Origin: Bacteroidales bacterium
Lineage (GTDB): Bacteria; Bacteroidota; Bacteroidia; Bacteroidales; UBA7960
DNA: 53,153 bases
Direction: 5' to 3'
NCBI GenBank assembly: GCA_003559475.1
Contig: PWLF01000020.1
Location: forward strand, 1-53,153
The first letter of the stretch is position 1. Each line of letters opens with the position of its first letter. Below are positions 44,038 through 53,063 of this stretch, one piece after another. Made by a program: the position numbers and the translations under genes. The notes below the pieces were generated by a model that was not told where the DNA came from, ran no database searches, and worked only from the letters and a program-made list of their open reading frames with translations.

Positions 44038-46506
44038 TTAATTATCATTTAAATTAAAATTCATATAATCAGATGGCAATATCAATAACGGCTTGGTATT
44101 ATTTTCCAATCTGTATTTTAAGTAATCTATTGTAGGGTCTTCTGATATTTTAGTCTTAGGAGTTGTTTTTACTCCTAATAATCTTTGAGTTAAAACTCTA
44201 AAATCCATAAAGCCGGGTTCAGGATATTCTACAATTTCAAATTCTTCTCCTACACCAATGCCTGATTTTTCAAGAGCGATATTGATAGCTGTTTTAAGCC
44301 CTCCGATGGTGTCAACTAATCCAATTTCAAGTGCGTCATTTCCTGACCATACTCTTCCTTTTGCTATAGCTTCAACTTCATCATATTCCATATCTCTTCC
44401 ATCAGCAACTCTTTGAATGAAATCATCATATATAAATCCTATATAATTTCTTATAATTTCTTCTTCATCTTCATCAAACTTTTCATCCATTAGAGGAATG
44501 TTTAGTAGAGGAACAGGAATTCCGAAACCCATACCGGCAAACTTACCTTGCTTAACATAGTCAGTATTATATCCTATTCTTTCTTTAACTCCTTTGTCAT
44601 AAAACCACCCTGAAATAACACCGATTGATCCTGTAATAGTATTAGGAGCAGCAACTATTTCATCTCCATACATTGACAACCAATATCCGCCTGATGCAGC
44701 TACTGAGCCTTGAGTTATTATAACAGGTTTTTCTTCTTTTGTTTTTAGCAATTCTTCAGCTACTACATCGGATGCTAATGGAGAGCCACCCGGAGATTCT
44801 ACACGCAGAATGACAGCCTTCACATTAGAGTCTTCACGTGCTTTTTCAATATCTTTTCTCAACGATTTTGCTTTTATCCCTCTTTCCATATCACAAACTC
44901 CTTCAGCATATATTACGGCTATTTTTGGTTTTTTACCCCAGTAGTTATCGGCAGGGAATAGATATTTTTGAAGAGAATCTGTTTTTAACAATGCTTTTTC
45001 GTCTCCGGTCTTCTCTTCAAGCATATCGTCTATATCTGTCCACCTTCCTAGTTCATCAACCAAGCCATAATCAATAGCATCTTTAGGATTGAAAAACACC
45101 TTTTCATTAACAAACATTTCATATTCTTCTTCGGAAAATCCTCTGCCGGACATTATGTCTTGTTTTGCCAAATTGTATAGGTTGTCTACCAGCAGTTGTC
45201 TTTGTTCGCGGTCTTCTTCACTCATCTCAGTACCGGAAAAAGTTTCAAAACCGGATTTGTATTCGTGATATCTCCATTCATCAACTCCTATTCCGATTTT
45301 TTCCAGCATTTCATTCAGATAAATCCCTCCCATGAGGTATCCCGGCAATGTTAGAGAACCTTGTGGATCCATAACTATTTTATCAGCAATAGATATGAAG
45401 TGGTAGCTGTTCATAGATACATTATCTACAAATACTATAATCTCTTTGCCTGTCTCTTCTTTGAATTTTTTCAGTTCTTCTCTTACTTCCCAAAGCATTG
45501 TTTGGTTAATACTTATACTTGTTGCGTTTATTGCAATTCCGGCTACTCTCGGGTCTTCAGATGAAGCTTCTATAGCATCCAATACTCCTATTAAAGAATT
45601 TGCTTTATCCATAAATCTATACCTTTGATAACGCATTTGTTTTGACAGGTCAATATGCGTGTAATATCTTGCAGGTATAACATGTTCATGAATAATGTTT
45701 CTGTCGTAAGAACCTAATCTTACAGCGTATGAATTATGACCATGGTTAAAGTCATTATCAAAGAATGTTTGAGTTGATAGACCGACATTTCCTAAACTGA
45801 ATTCTACTCCGAAAGTATAAGCTTTATGGTCAAAATATCTCCCTGTTATCCTTACTCCGGGCACAGCTTCAAAAGCAACACCTGCGCTCCAATATCCATC
45901 AGCAAGGTCCATGTCATTTCGTAATGCATAATCACCAAAAACGGCGACTTTTTCATTCCCCATAGGTCTTACTGCTAAATCAATGACCCCCTCATAGTGA
46001 TCAAAATCTGTCACAGAAGTTCCTATAAGACCAATGGATAAATATCTGTTTGGGCGAATCAGTGTCCCAAGTGTAACAGAATGCTCTCTGCCAAAAAACT
46101 CAGTATCTCCTTTAGACCAGTTATAACTTAATCCTGTACTTACAGAACGGTTGCCAAAAGCAGCAGATACTCTGTAGTCTCTTATTGTGTTTCCGTCAAG
46201 AGTATGGTTCATCATAGCAAACCCATGATTAGGCATCCCGGCAAAAATTCCCCAGCGATTAAAATCCGAAAAATTACCGTGTTGATCAGACCAGGAAAAC
46301 ATAAAATCAGGATGTTCTACATAATTTAAAATAGCTGGATTATCAAATCCATATAGCCCGAACCTCATAGCTCCGGGTGAAGCCATTAAAAAATCATTCC
46401 TTTGATGATAACCATCAAATCCTTTGCTGCCACCATTTGTGTTATTTTCAGTCTTCACAGGAATGCTGAAAATTATAAGCGAGATTATTAAAAAAGTTAT
46501 TTTCAT
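44038..46506 (-). CDS. sppA: Signal peptide peptidase SppA fused to a beta-barrel-like N-terminal domain
   Basis: The 822-residue protein has an N-terminal signal peptide (about 1-19). Residues about 40-275 are alternating strands that look like an outer-membrane barrel (RWGIFAGMPNHGFAMMN, YRVSAAFGNRSVSTGLSYNWS, YWSAGVAFEAVPGVRITGRYF). Two SppA/ClpP-fold domains follow (about 300-490 and 525-750). The catalytic Lys is K417 in HEYKSGFETFSG and the Ser is S605 in SVAASGGYW, as in E. coli 67K SppA. The usual protein is about 580-620 residues without a barrel. It likely degrades cleaved signal peptides or envelope proteins, but the fusion would place it at the outer membrane. It is monocistronic. 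Confidence 0.88.
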   Translation of the reverse strand: MKITFLIISLIIFSIPVKTENNTNGGSKGFDGYHQRNDFLMASPGAMRFGLYGFDNPAILNYVEHPDFMFSWSDQHGNFSDFNRWGIFAGMPNHGFAMMNHTLDGNTIRDYRVSAAFGNRSVSTGLSYNWSKGDTEFFGREHSVTLGTLIRPNRYLSIGLIGTSVTDFDHYEGVIDLAVRPMGNEKVAVFGDYALRNDMDLADGYWSAGVAFEAVPGVRITGRYFDHKAYTFGVEFSLGNVGLSTQTFFDNDFNHGHNSYAVRLGSYDRNIIHEHVIPARYYTHIDLSKQMRYQRYRFMDKANSLIGVLDAIEASSEDPRVAGIAINATSISINQTMLWEVREELKKFKEETGKEIIVFVDNVSMNSYHFISIADKIVMDPQGSLTLPGYLMGGIYLNEMLEKIGIGVDEWRYHEYKSGFETFSGTEMSEEDREQRQLLVDNLYNLAKQDIMSGRGFSEEEYEMFVNEKVFFNPKDAIDYGLVDELGRWTDIDDMLEEKTGDEKALLKTDSLQKYLFPADNYWGKKPKIAVIYAEGVCDMERGIKAKSLRKDIEKAREDSNVKAVILRVESPGGSPLASDVVAEELLKTKEEKPVIITQGSVAASGGYWLSMYGDEIVAAPNTITGSIGVISGWFYDKGVKERIGYNTDYVKQGKFAGMGFGIPVPLLNIPLMDEKFDEDEEEIIRNYIGFIYDDFIQRVADGRDMEYDEVEAIAKGRVWSGNDALEIGLVDTIGGLKTAINIALEKSGIGVGEEFEIVEYPEPGFMDFRVLTQRLLGVKTTPKTKISEDPTIDYLKYRLENNTKPLLILPSDYMNFNLNDN

Positions 46507-46775
46507 TTCAGTAAAGTTTAGTTAAACAATTAATTTTTAAGTTTAATTAATTAATTAATTAAGTATGTATATGTTTGATATATAAAAATTTAGTTAATTT
46601 ATCATATATAGTTTTCATAATTAATTAATGGATTTTTGTATATTTTTGGTGTAATTAGTTAGTTATTAAAAAATATAACAAAGTAGCAGTAATATTGTTT
46701 GAAATTTATAATTAACAAAATTATGATATATAAAAAATTTCGTATTTAAAAATTTTTATATATTTGTCTTATAAT
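46507..46775. other. AT-rich gap with a (TTAA)5 tract
   Basis: Divergent intergenic region between sppA and the FISUMP gene. 46543-46562 is five exact TTAA copies. Otherwise it is featureless AT-rich sequence with no gene visible. Confidence 0.6.
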
Positions 46776-46784
46776 TATATTTGC
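46776..46784 (+). promoter_or_regulatory. -7 box upstream of the FISUMP-HD unit
   Basis: TATATTTGC exactly fits the Bacteroidota -7 consensus, about 100 bp before the ATG at 46884. The -33 region reads TTTT rather than TTTG. Confidence 0.4.
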
Positions 46785-46883
46785 AGTTGCTATTCATGAA
46801 TAAAATAGTTAGCAAATATATTAAAAATAATTGAAGTTAGATTTTTATTAACAAAATTGTTGAACTTAATTTCTAAATTTATT

Positions 46884-47909
46884 ATGCAAGCAAAAAAGAT
46901 AATTGTAATAGGATTGTTTTTTTCTTTTTTATTTTCAGGTGTGATTTTTTCTCAAGTTTCAATAAGTGATAAAGATAACCAGACGGCTCATTCATCGGCA
47001 GTGTTGGATTTGATTTCAGAAGATAAGGGTTTTTTATTACCCCGAATGGTAACCTCAGATAGGGATAATATCTCTGATCCTTCTGAATCGTTATTAATAT
47101 TTAATTTAGCAACAAAATGTATTGAGATATATTTGGAAGAATCCTGGAACGAGGTGTGGTGTTTGCCGGGTTATGAGCCGGGTTTATGTGATGGTTTTAA
47201 TTTTCAAAACTGCGGAGATAATTTTTGTGATCCTCGCGATGGGAATGTATATAAAACCGTTCAGATGGGTGATCAATGTTGGTTTAGAGAGAATTTAAGA
47301 TATTTGCCGGAAGTTCATAATAATTCAGAATTTGAAGCTAAAGGTATAAATTCAGAGCCCGCTTTTGGAGTTCAAGGTTATGATGGGAGTGATGTTAGTG
47401 AAGCTAAGGATTTAGAAAATTATGCTGTTTATGGAGTTATGTACAGTTGGTGGGCTGCAATGGATGGAGAAACAGAGCCGGGATCACAAGGAATATGTCC
47501 TGATGGTTGGATACTACCAAGTGATATAGATTGGATGTATCTGGAAGGGTTTGTTGATTCTACTTATGATTATCCTGAGGATGAGGAAGAATGGCTAAGT
47601 CCACTTCATAGAGGTGATGATGTTGGTAGTCAACTTGCTCATGGCTATGACCTTTGGGACCCGGGTGATTTAAGAGAGCATCCTGCATTTGAAGCTAATG
47701 ACGATTTCTTAGCATATCCCGGTGGTTACAGAGAAACGGATGGAGATTTTAGAATATTTGGGCTTAATGGACATTGGTGGACTTCAAACTCTAGAGATGA
47801 TGATTATTCTTATGGCAGATATATAAGATATAACATTACTCAAAGTACTCGTAATGCACACCAAAAAGAACGAGGATTTTATGTACGTTGTTTAAAAGAG
47901 GATAATTAA
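46884..47909 (+). CDS. Secreted protein with Fibrobacter succinogenes major paralogous (FISUMP) domain
   Basis: I place the start at ATG 46884 (341 residues), which gives a clean signal peptide (MQAKKIIVIGLFFSFLFSGVIFSQ); an in-frame TTG at 46857 adds nine residues. An N-terminal segment (AHSSAVLDLISEDKGFLLPRM) is typical of Bacteroidota tail-fibre-like surface proteins. The FISUMP domain (about 125-341) has DGNVYKTVQMGDQCWFRENL, YSWWAAMDG, GICPDGWILPSDIDW, GGYRETDGDF and WWTSNSRDDDYSYGRYI, and ends GFYVRCLKE. Acidic and Trp/Tyr-rich. Function is unknown; surface binding is often assumed. The HD gene begins 19 bp downstream. Confidence 0.87.
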   Translation: MQAKKIIVIGLFFSFLFSGVIFSQVSISDKDNQTAHSSAVLDLISEDKGFLLPRMVTSDRDNISDPSESLLIFNLATKCIEIYLEESWNEVWCLPGYEPGLCDGFNFQNCGDNFCDPRDGNVYKTVQMGDQCWFRENLRYLPEVHNNSEFEAKGINSEPAFGVQGYDGSDVSEAKDLENYAVYGVMYSWWAAMDGETEPGSQGICPDGWILPSDIDWMYLEGFVDSTYDYPEDEEEWLSPLHRGDDVGSQLAHGYDLWDPGDLREHPAFEANDDFLAYPGGYRETDGDFRIFGLNGHWWTSNSRDDDYSYGRYIRYNITQSTRNAHQKERGFYVRCLKEDN

Positions 47910-47928
47910 TAATTAAATTATAAAATAT

Positions 47929-48486
47929 ATGAATCGCGAAGAAGCTCTAAGTTTACTTGAAAAACATGTTAAAAATGAAAAAATGATAGCTCATTGCTTA
48001 GCTTCCGAGGCAGTGATGAGGGCGTTAGCTAATCATTTTGGAGAAGATGAAGAAAAATGGGGTTTGGCAGGATTATTACATGATCTTGATGTAGAAAATA
48101 CTCATGAAGATAAAGAAAAGCATGGACTTGAAACAGAAAAAATTCTAAAAGAATATGATATTGATAAAGATATTATAGAGGCTATAAAATTGCATAATGA
48201 AGATGGGGCACATGGAATGGAAAGAACGGAAATGCTACACCATGCATTAGCAGCTGCAGAAACAATAACAGGGTTGATATTTGCAACCGCACTGGTTTAT
48301 CCTGATAAAAAACTTGAAAGTGTAAAAACAAAATCTATTACAAAACGAATGAAACAAAGTGCTTTTGCTGCATCAGTTAACAGAGATACAATAAAAGAAT
48401 GCGAAAAAATCGGGCTTGAAGTTAATGAGTTTGCCGAAATAGCTCTTGATTCAATGAAAAAAATTGCTCCAAAATTAGGTTTTTAG
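47929..48486 (+). CDS. HD-domain (HDIG-type) hydrolase
   Basis: The 185-residue cytoplasmic protein has a metal-dependent phosphohydrolase HD motif in GLAGLLHDLDVENT, with His residues upstream (AHCLASEAVM) and downstream (KLHNEDGAH, MLHHALAAAETITGLI). The KRMKQSAFAASVNRDTIKECEKIGL tail is common in small HDIG proteins. The substrate is likely a nucleotide or phosphate ester, unspecified. It probably shares a transcript with the FISUMP gene, although a functional link is not evident. Confidence 0.88.
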   Translation: MNREEALSLLEKHVKNEKMIAHCLASEAVMRALANHFGEDEEKWGLAGLLHDLDVENTHEDKEKHGLETEKILKEYDIDKDIIEAIKLHNEDGAHGMERTEMLHHALAAAETITGLIFATALVYPDKKLESVKTKSITKRMKQSAFAASVNRDTIKECEKIGLEVNEFAEIALDSMKKIAPKLGF

Positions 48487-48510
48487 AAAAAGCTGAAGAC
48501 TTTTCAAAAG

Positions 48511-50163
48511 TTATGGTGCTAAATAAGTCTTATATCTATTTGATGTAAATAAATTTACCGCTTCATTAAAGGTTTCATCTTTTTTATGAATAACAGGATA
48601 AAATGCATCATTCCCAAATATATTTCTTCCAATATATGCTTTAAGATGATTCATAATTCTTTCTTTTGACTCTTTAATATCCTCTTCATCTAATTCTAAA
48701 TCACGTGAATTAACAAATTGTAAAAAATCGTTAAATATTAAGTACTTTATTTCAAACTCTTTGACAAATCTTTGCGCATTTTCATATTTATTAATATTTG
48801 TTCGATTCCTGTCGGCATAATCAAATGCAAATTCGTATATCAGTCCTTTATTAACGAGTTTGTTAAAAGCAACATTGCTTTCATTTCTTTTAGCAGGAAT
48901 TAAAACATCAGGTGTAATTCCTCCGCCTCCATATACTTTTCTTCCTCCTTTAGTTTGAAAGATAAGACTATCATGTATTTCTTTTTCAAGAGGGTCATCC
49001 ATTAGTCTGTTAATAAAATCGGAGAAATAGTCTTCTGATGTGCCATCTTTATAAGGTGTTTGTATGCTTCGCCCTGTTGGAGTATAATATCTTGCAGTTG
49101 TAAGTCTGATTGCTGAGCCATCTCCAAGTTGAACTTGTTCTTGTACAAGACCTTTACCAAAAGACCTCCTCCCGACAACCAACCCCCTGTCGTTATCTTG
49201 TATCGCTCCGGCAACTATCTCACTTGCAGAAGCCGACCATTCATCTATTAATATTATAATTTCTCCATCTTCAAAAGCTCCCTGTCTGTTAGCATAAGCA
49301 TAATTTCTATCTCTTCTGCGACCGTCAGTATATACGATTAAGTTACGAGGTTTTAATAATTCATCAGCGATATTTATTGCAGCATCCATAACGCCACCAC
49401 CATTTCCACGTAAATCAAGTATTAGTTTAGACATGTTTTGGGCTTTTAATCCATCTAAAGCATTGCGAAATTCGTTATGTGTTGTAGCTGAAAAACGATT
49501 TAGCCTGATATAGCCAATATCATCATTATATTTGTATGCAATATCAAGACTATGTGTAGGAATTTTATCCCTAACTATTGTAAATTCAAGTGGGTCATCA
49601 ACGCCTCTTCTGTGGACGGTTACTTTAACTTCAGTCCCTTTTTCTCCTTTCAGCATCCTAACTATATCATCAGTTGATTTTTTTACTCCTGCAATGTTTT
49701 TATTATTAACCTTTATAATTCTATCGCCCGACATTATTCCGATTTTCTCGCTTGGACCACCGGATATTGGATTAATAACCATTACCGTGTCATTTATCAT
49801 GTTAAATTCTATTCCTATTCCTTCAAAACTACCCATTAAAGGATCATTTAATTCACGAAAATCTTCAGATGAAATATACGATGAATGAGGATCAAGATTG
49901 TTTAACAAACTTCTTATGGTTTCTTCCTCTAATGTTTGGTGGTCAACGGTATCAACATAATATTCGTTAATGAAATTAATTACATTCTTTATCTTATGGT
50001 ATTCATTATCAAAACTAATTGAAAAAAACTTGCTTTCCGGACCGGAGCCTCTTTTTAAATTAAGGTTTATGCCAATTAAAACACCTAATACTAAAATGAT
50101 AGACAGTATAATTGGCATATAAATACGAAGAATGTTTTTGTTTTTTTGATTATTTTCTGACAT
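48511..50163 (-). CDS. S41 family C-terminal processing protease
   Basis: The 550-residue periplasmic protease is anchored by one N-terminal membrane segment (about 13-33). A PDZ domain (about 110-190: EGIGIEFNMINDTVMVINPISGGPSEKIGI) precedes the S41 core (about 210-380). The catalytic dyad by comparison with Prc/CtpA is S312 in WSASASEIVAG and K337 in RRSFGKGLVQ. About 130 C-terminal residues follow. It cleaves proteins from the C-terminus in the envelope. It is 24 bp from the convergent HD gene and 54 bp downstream of rfaE2. Confidence 0.93.
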   Translation of the reverse strand: MSENNQKNKNILRIYMPIILSIILVLGVLIGINLNLKRGSGPESKFFSISFDNEYHKIKNVINFINEYYVDTVDHQTLEEETIRSLLNNLDPHSSYISSEDFRELNDPLMGSFEGIGIEFNMINDTVMVINPISGGPSEKIGIMSGDRIIKVNNKNIAGVKKSTDDIVRMLKGEKGTEVKVTVHRRGVDDPLEFTIVRDKIPTHSLDIAYKYNDDIGYIRLNRFSATTHNEFRNALDGLKAQNMSKLILDLRGNGGGVMDAAINIADELLKPRNLIVYTDGRRRDRNYAYANRQGAFEDGEIIILIDEWSASASEIVAGAIQDNDRGLVVGRRSFGKGLVQEQVQLGDGSAIRLTTARYYTPTGRSIQTPYKDGTSEDYFSDFINRLMDDPLEKEIHDSLIFQTKGGRKVYGGGGITPDVLIPAKRNESNVAFNKLVNKGLIYEFAFDYADRNRTNINKYENAQRFVKEFEIKYLIFNDFLQFVNSRDLELDEEDIKESKERIMNHLKAYIGRNIFGNDAFYPVIHKKDETFNEAVNLFTSNRYKTYLAP

Positions 50164-50217
50164 ATTATTTATTTTTTTAAAATTTTGGCTATTAATGTAT
50201 TGAAAGTATTATAAAAT

Positions 50218-50709
50218 TTAATTATCCTTAACTTTATTAATAATATTGGAAGAGGAGTATCCTTCAACAAGTTCAACGGTAACTACCTTGCCGTTATTTT
50301 TTTTAACAATGTCAGCACCTACAATCTCATTTTCTTTATAATCATTTCCTTTTACTAAGATGTCTGGTTTGATCTTTTCTATTAAATCAGCAGGGGTTTC
50401 TTCATCAAAAATAATGACAGAATCAACAAAAAACAATGATGCTAACAACATACTCCTTGAATCTTGATTGTTTATTGGTCTGCCATTACCTTTTATTTTT
50501 TTTACCGAACTGTCAGAGTTTAATCCAATAATCAATATATCTCCCATGTTTGCCGCTTCCGACAAATATTTAATATGTCCTAAATGTAAAATGTCAAAAC
50601 AACCATTTGTGAACACAATTTTTTTATTTAGAAATCGCCAGTAAGCTAATTTACTCTTAATATTTTCAATGTCAATAAGTTTGTTCTTTATTACTTCAAT
50701 TTTATCCAT
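50218..50709 (-). CDS. rfaE2: D-glycero-beta-D-manno-heptose 1-phosphate adenylyltransferase
   Basis: The 163-residue nucleotidyltransferase has the HxGH motif in TNGCFDILHLGHIKYLSEAA, then GLNSDSSVKKIKGNGRPINNQDSR and DILVKGNDY. It corresponds to the C-terminal domain of HldE and makes ADP-heptose for the LPS inner core. The kinase domain is separate and not in this window. It may be transcribed together with the S41 protease gene. Confidence 0.92.
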   Translation of the reverse strand: MDKIEVIKNKLIDIENIKSKLAYWRFLNKKIVFTNGCFDILHLGHIKYLSEAANMGDILIIGLNSDSSVKKIKGNGRPINNQDSRSMLLASLFFVDSVIIFDEETPADLIEKIKPDILVKGNDYKENEIVGADIVKKNNGKVVTVELVEGYSSSNIINKVKDN

Positions 50710-50766
50710 TGGTGTATTTTTTTATAAATGTATTAAATTAACCTTAACTCTTTTAATTTATGTCTC

Positions 50767-50819
50767 TGCTTAATAGTTTTTAATGATTCTATGGTTAATT
50801 ATCATAGAATTATTAAGCA
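50767..50819. repeat. Interrupted palindrome upstream of rfaE2
   Basis: TGCTTAATA (50767-50775) pairs with TATTAAGCA (50811-50819), and an inner ATTCTATG (50786-50793) pairs with CATAGAAT (50803-50810). The two nested stems share the right side without a gap. It lies 58 bp upstream of the rfaE2 start, in the divergent gap before folA (50710-51041), which otherwise shows no gene. Confidence 0.5.
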
Positions 50820-51041
50820 AAATTAGAAAAATTTAAATTAAAAAATTAATAAAAGTAGTTAATAAAATATTATTTTCGCAAATAATGTAGGATTAAAAGT
50901 TTGATAGTAGTAAACTTTCTTTAAAAGAATAAACGGCTGTTTTTATACAAAAGTATTTTTTTAATTGAGAATGATGTTAAAACAAGGGTGCTTTAACAAA
51001 CAATAAATCAGGTAAACTATATATTTTAAAGGCTATTATTT

Positions 51042-51554
51042 ATGAAGTTAATAATAATTGTTGCTGTTGCTAATAATAATGTGATTGGTGGAGATAATAA
51101 GTTGTTATGGCATATGCCTGCTGATCTTAAAAAGTTTAAAGAAACAACTATGGGTCATACCATGATTATGGGAAGAAAAACTTTCGAATCTATTGGCAAA
51201 CCACTGCCCGGAAGAAAAACCATAGTAGTTACCGGGCAAAAAGATTTTGATGCTAAGGGCTGTGAGATAGCTTCTTCTTTTGAAGAGGCAATTAGTATGG
51301 TTAAAAATGAGGAGAAAGTTTTTGTAACCGGGGGAGCGGAGATTTATCAAAAGGCGCTTGACTCTTATTATACAAAGAATATTCTTATAACCAGAATATA
51401 TGCTGATTTTGAGGGGGATACTTTTTTCCCTGATATTGATAGCGAAAAATGGGAGCTGATTGATATAGTTGAGCATAAACCAGATGAAAAAAACAAATAT
51501 CCTTATGCTTTTCTAACATATAAAAGAAAAGTTAAGAAAACGCCTAAGGTTTAA
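51042..51554 (+). CDS. folA: Dihydrofolate reductase
   Basis: The 170-residue enzyme reduces dihydrofolate with NADPH. It starts MKLIIIVAVANNNVIGGDNKLLWHMPADLKKF, with the active-site acidic residue in HMPADLKKFKETT. MIMGRKTFESIGKPLPGRK and VFVTGGAEIYQKAL (NADPH loop) complete the signature. thyA, often adjacent in this phylum, is absent. Its stop is 4 bp from the stop of the convergent gene. Confidence 0.95.
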   Translation: MKLIIIVAVANNNVIGGDNKLLWHMPADLKKFKETTMGHTMIMGRKTFESIGKPLPGRKTIVVTGQKDFDAKGCEIASSFEEAISMVKNEEKVFVTGGAEIYQKALDSYYTKNILITRIYADFEGDTFFPDIDSEKWELIDIVEHKPDEKNKYPYAFLTYKRKVKKTPKV

Positions 51555-51558
51555 AACA

Positions 51559-52812
51559 TTAAGTTTTTTGTTTTTCAGGTTTTGCAGCGGGAAATAACAC
51601 ATTATTAAGAATTAATCTGTATCCCGGTGAATTAGGGTAAAGGTCTAAATCAGTTGGAGGGTCTCCGACAAAATGCCGGTAATCTTCAGGATCATGCCCT
51701 CCGTAAAAAGTAAATGTTCCTTTTCCTTTTATTCCATGAATGTATCTTGTTTCCTTTTTTGCTCTGTTTTCGCCTAAAATTGTAACAGTAGGTTTTACGT
51801 ATTGCTTTTTAAAAGCAGTTGTTTGTCCCATAAATCCTTTAATAACAGTTTCATGATTCTGGGTAAGCATAGTTGGGATAGGGTCCCATTTTGCAGAGAA
51901 TTCAAATAAAGTAAAGAAGTCTACTTCCTCATTCCTTCCCCTTTTTGGCACATCAATACTAGAGATAGAATATTCATAAAGATTGGTTTCTATTTCGAAA
52001 TCTCTAAAAGCAAAGGTATAAGAGAAGTCTAATTTTTCTTGTGCATTTGGGTCCATAGGTTTCCCGTTAAAAACTTCATGTACTATATCAACATTTTTAG
52101 CAGCCAGAGCAACGTCAATGCTTTCAGGTGCTGAACACATTGCAAACATATAACCTCCGCCAATAACAAACTCTTTTATTTTAAGAGCTACAGCAAGTTT
52201 CAAATCAGGTACTGTTGAAAATCCAAGTTCCCTTGCCATTCTTTCATTTAAGCGGACATCTTCTTGGTACCAGTCCGCATTGCGGTAAGCTGCATAGAAT
52301 TTCCCATACTGTCCGGTAAAATCTTCATGATGAAGATGAAGCCAGTCGTACATAGGCAGTACGCCGGCAATGACTTCTCTGTCATAGATCTCATCATAAG
52401 GAATTTCAGCATAAGTAAGAGCTAAAGTAACAGCATCATCCCATGGCAGACTATTAGGTGGTGTGTAAACTGCGATTCTGGGGACTTGATGCAAACGGAT
52501 TTCTTCTTTATTAACGTCAGGGCTACTTATTTTTTTTAGAATATTAGATGCTTGTCCGTCGGAAATAATATCAAAACTTACACCTCTAACCAGGCACTCT
52601 TCTTCAAATTCGGGGTGGTAAGAAAACATAAAACTCCCGCCTTTATAATTTAATAGCCAGCTTACTTCAATATCATAAGTTAATACATGATAAGCAATAC
52701 CATAAGCTTTTAAATGGTTTTGCTGAGTTTTGTCCATAGGGATTAGTATCTGAGCAGAAAACAAAACATTGCTTATAAAAAGGAAAGCTAATGAAAAAAC
52801 AATTTTTCTCAT
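51559..52812 (-). CDS. Secreted Bacteroidota protein often labelled 'asparagine synthetase B'
   Basis: The 417-residue protein has a signal peptide (about 1-20) and begins the mature part LIPMDKTQQNHLKAYGIAYHVL, IEVSWLLNYKGGSFM. Later segments are RIAVYTPPNSLPWDDAVTLAL, YDWLHLHHEDFTGQYG, YMFAMCSAPESIDVAL and FTFYGGHDPEDYRHFVGDPPTDL. I recall this family being annotated as asparagine synthetase B, but there is no N-terminal glutaminase Cys2, no PP-loop SGGxDS and it is exported, so that name is wrong. The HHE and FYGGHDPEDYRH parts suggest a metal or hydrolase site. Function is unknown. Confidence 0.8.
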   Translation of the reverse strand: MRKIVFSLAFLFISNVLFSAQILIPMDKTQQNHLKAYGIAYHVLTYDIEVSWLLNYKGGSFMFSYHPEFEEECLVRGVSFDIISDGQASNILKKISSPDVNKEEIRLHQVPRIAVYTPPNSLPWDDAVTLALTYAEIPYDEIYDREVIAGVLPMYDWLHLHHEDFTGQYGKFYAAYRNADWYQEDVRLNERMARELGFSTVPDLKLAVALKIKEFVIGGGYMFAMCSAPESIDVALAAKNVDIVHEVFNGKPMDPNAQEKLDFSYTFAFRDFEIETNLYEYSISSIDVPKRGRNEEVDFFTLFEFSAKWDPIPTMLTQNHETVIKGFMGQTTAFKKQYVKPTVTILGENRAKKETRYIHGIKGKGTFTFYGGHDPEDYRHFVGDPPTDLDLYPNSPGYRLILNNVLFPAAKPEKQKT

Positions 52813-52965
52813 AATAACAATAATATTTTAAATGTTTGATTAACCACAAAAATAATGATTAATTCAAAATCTTTTGAATAATCGTTTTATAAAAATTTAA
52901 TTTCGGTTTACTTAATTAAAACGTAACATCGTCGTCTTCATTGTCTTTTTTTAGTCGGCCTTTGT

Positions 52966-52997
52966 CAGTCAGCAGTCGCCAGTCGCCAGTCAGCAGT
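52966..52997 (+). repeat. 7-bp tandem repeat (CAGTCAG/CAGTCGC), 4.5 copies
   Basis: CAGTCAG, CAGTCGC, CAGTCGC, CAGTCAG and a partial CAGT run in tandem. The stretch is markedly more G+C-rich than its surroundings, as in the AGTCGGCAGTC-type intergenic repeats of Bacteroidota. The preceding 52813-52965 holds no visible gene. Confidence 0.75.
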
Positions 52998-53014
52998 TCG
53001 CGTACTGCCGACTG
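52987..53014. repeat. Palindrome overlapping the tandem repeat
   Basis: CAGTCAGCAGT (52987-52997) and ACTGCCGACTG (53004-53014) are complementary except for one wobble, with a 6-nt loop. It could act as a weak bidirectional structure. Confidence 0.6.
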
Positions 53015-53034
53015 AGCCACAGCTTTGAATATTT

Positions 53035-53063
53035 TTTACTTTTTCCTTAGATGAAAAAGTAAA
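53035..53063. repeat. Hairpin TTTACTTTTTC/GAAAAAGTAAA
   Basis: A perfect 11-bp inverted repeat with a 7-nt loop. A similar motif (TTTTTCCTTGATGAAAAAAGTAAC) is common between genes in Bacteroidota, from memory. The window ends at 53153 without a further gene. Confidence 0.6.

Noticed and set aside
52966-52997. Short repeats considered as a CRISPR array
   Set aside because: The units are 7 bp and directly adjacent with no spacers, and no cas genes are present.
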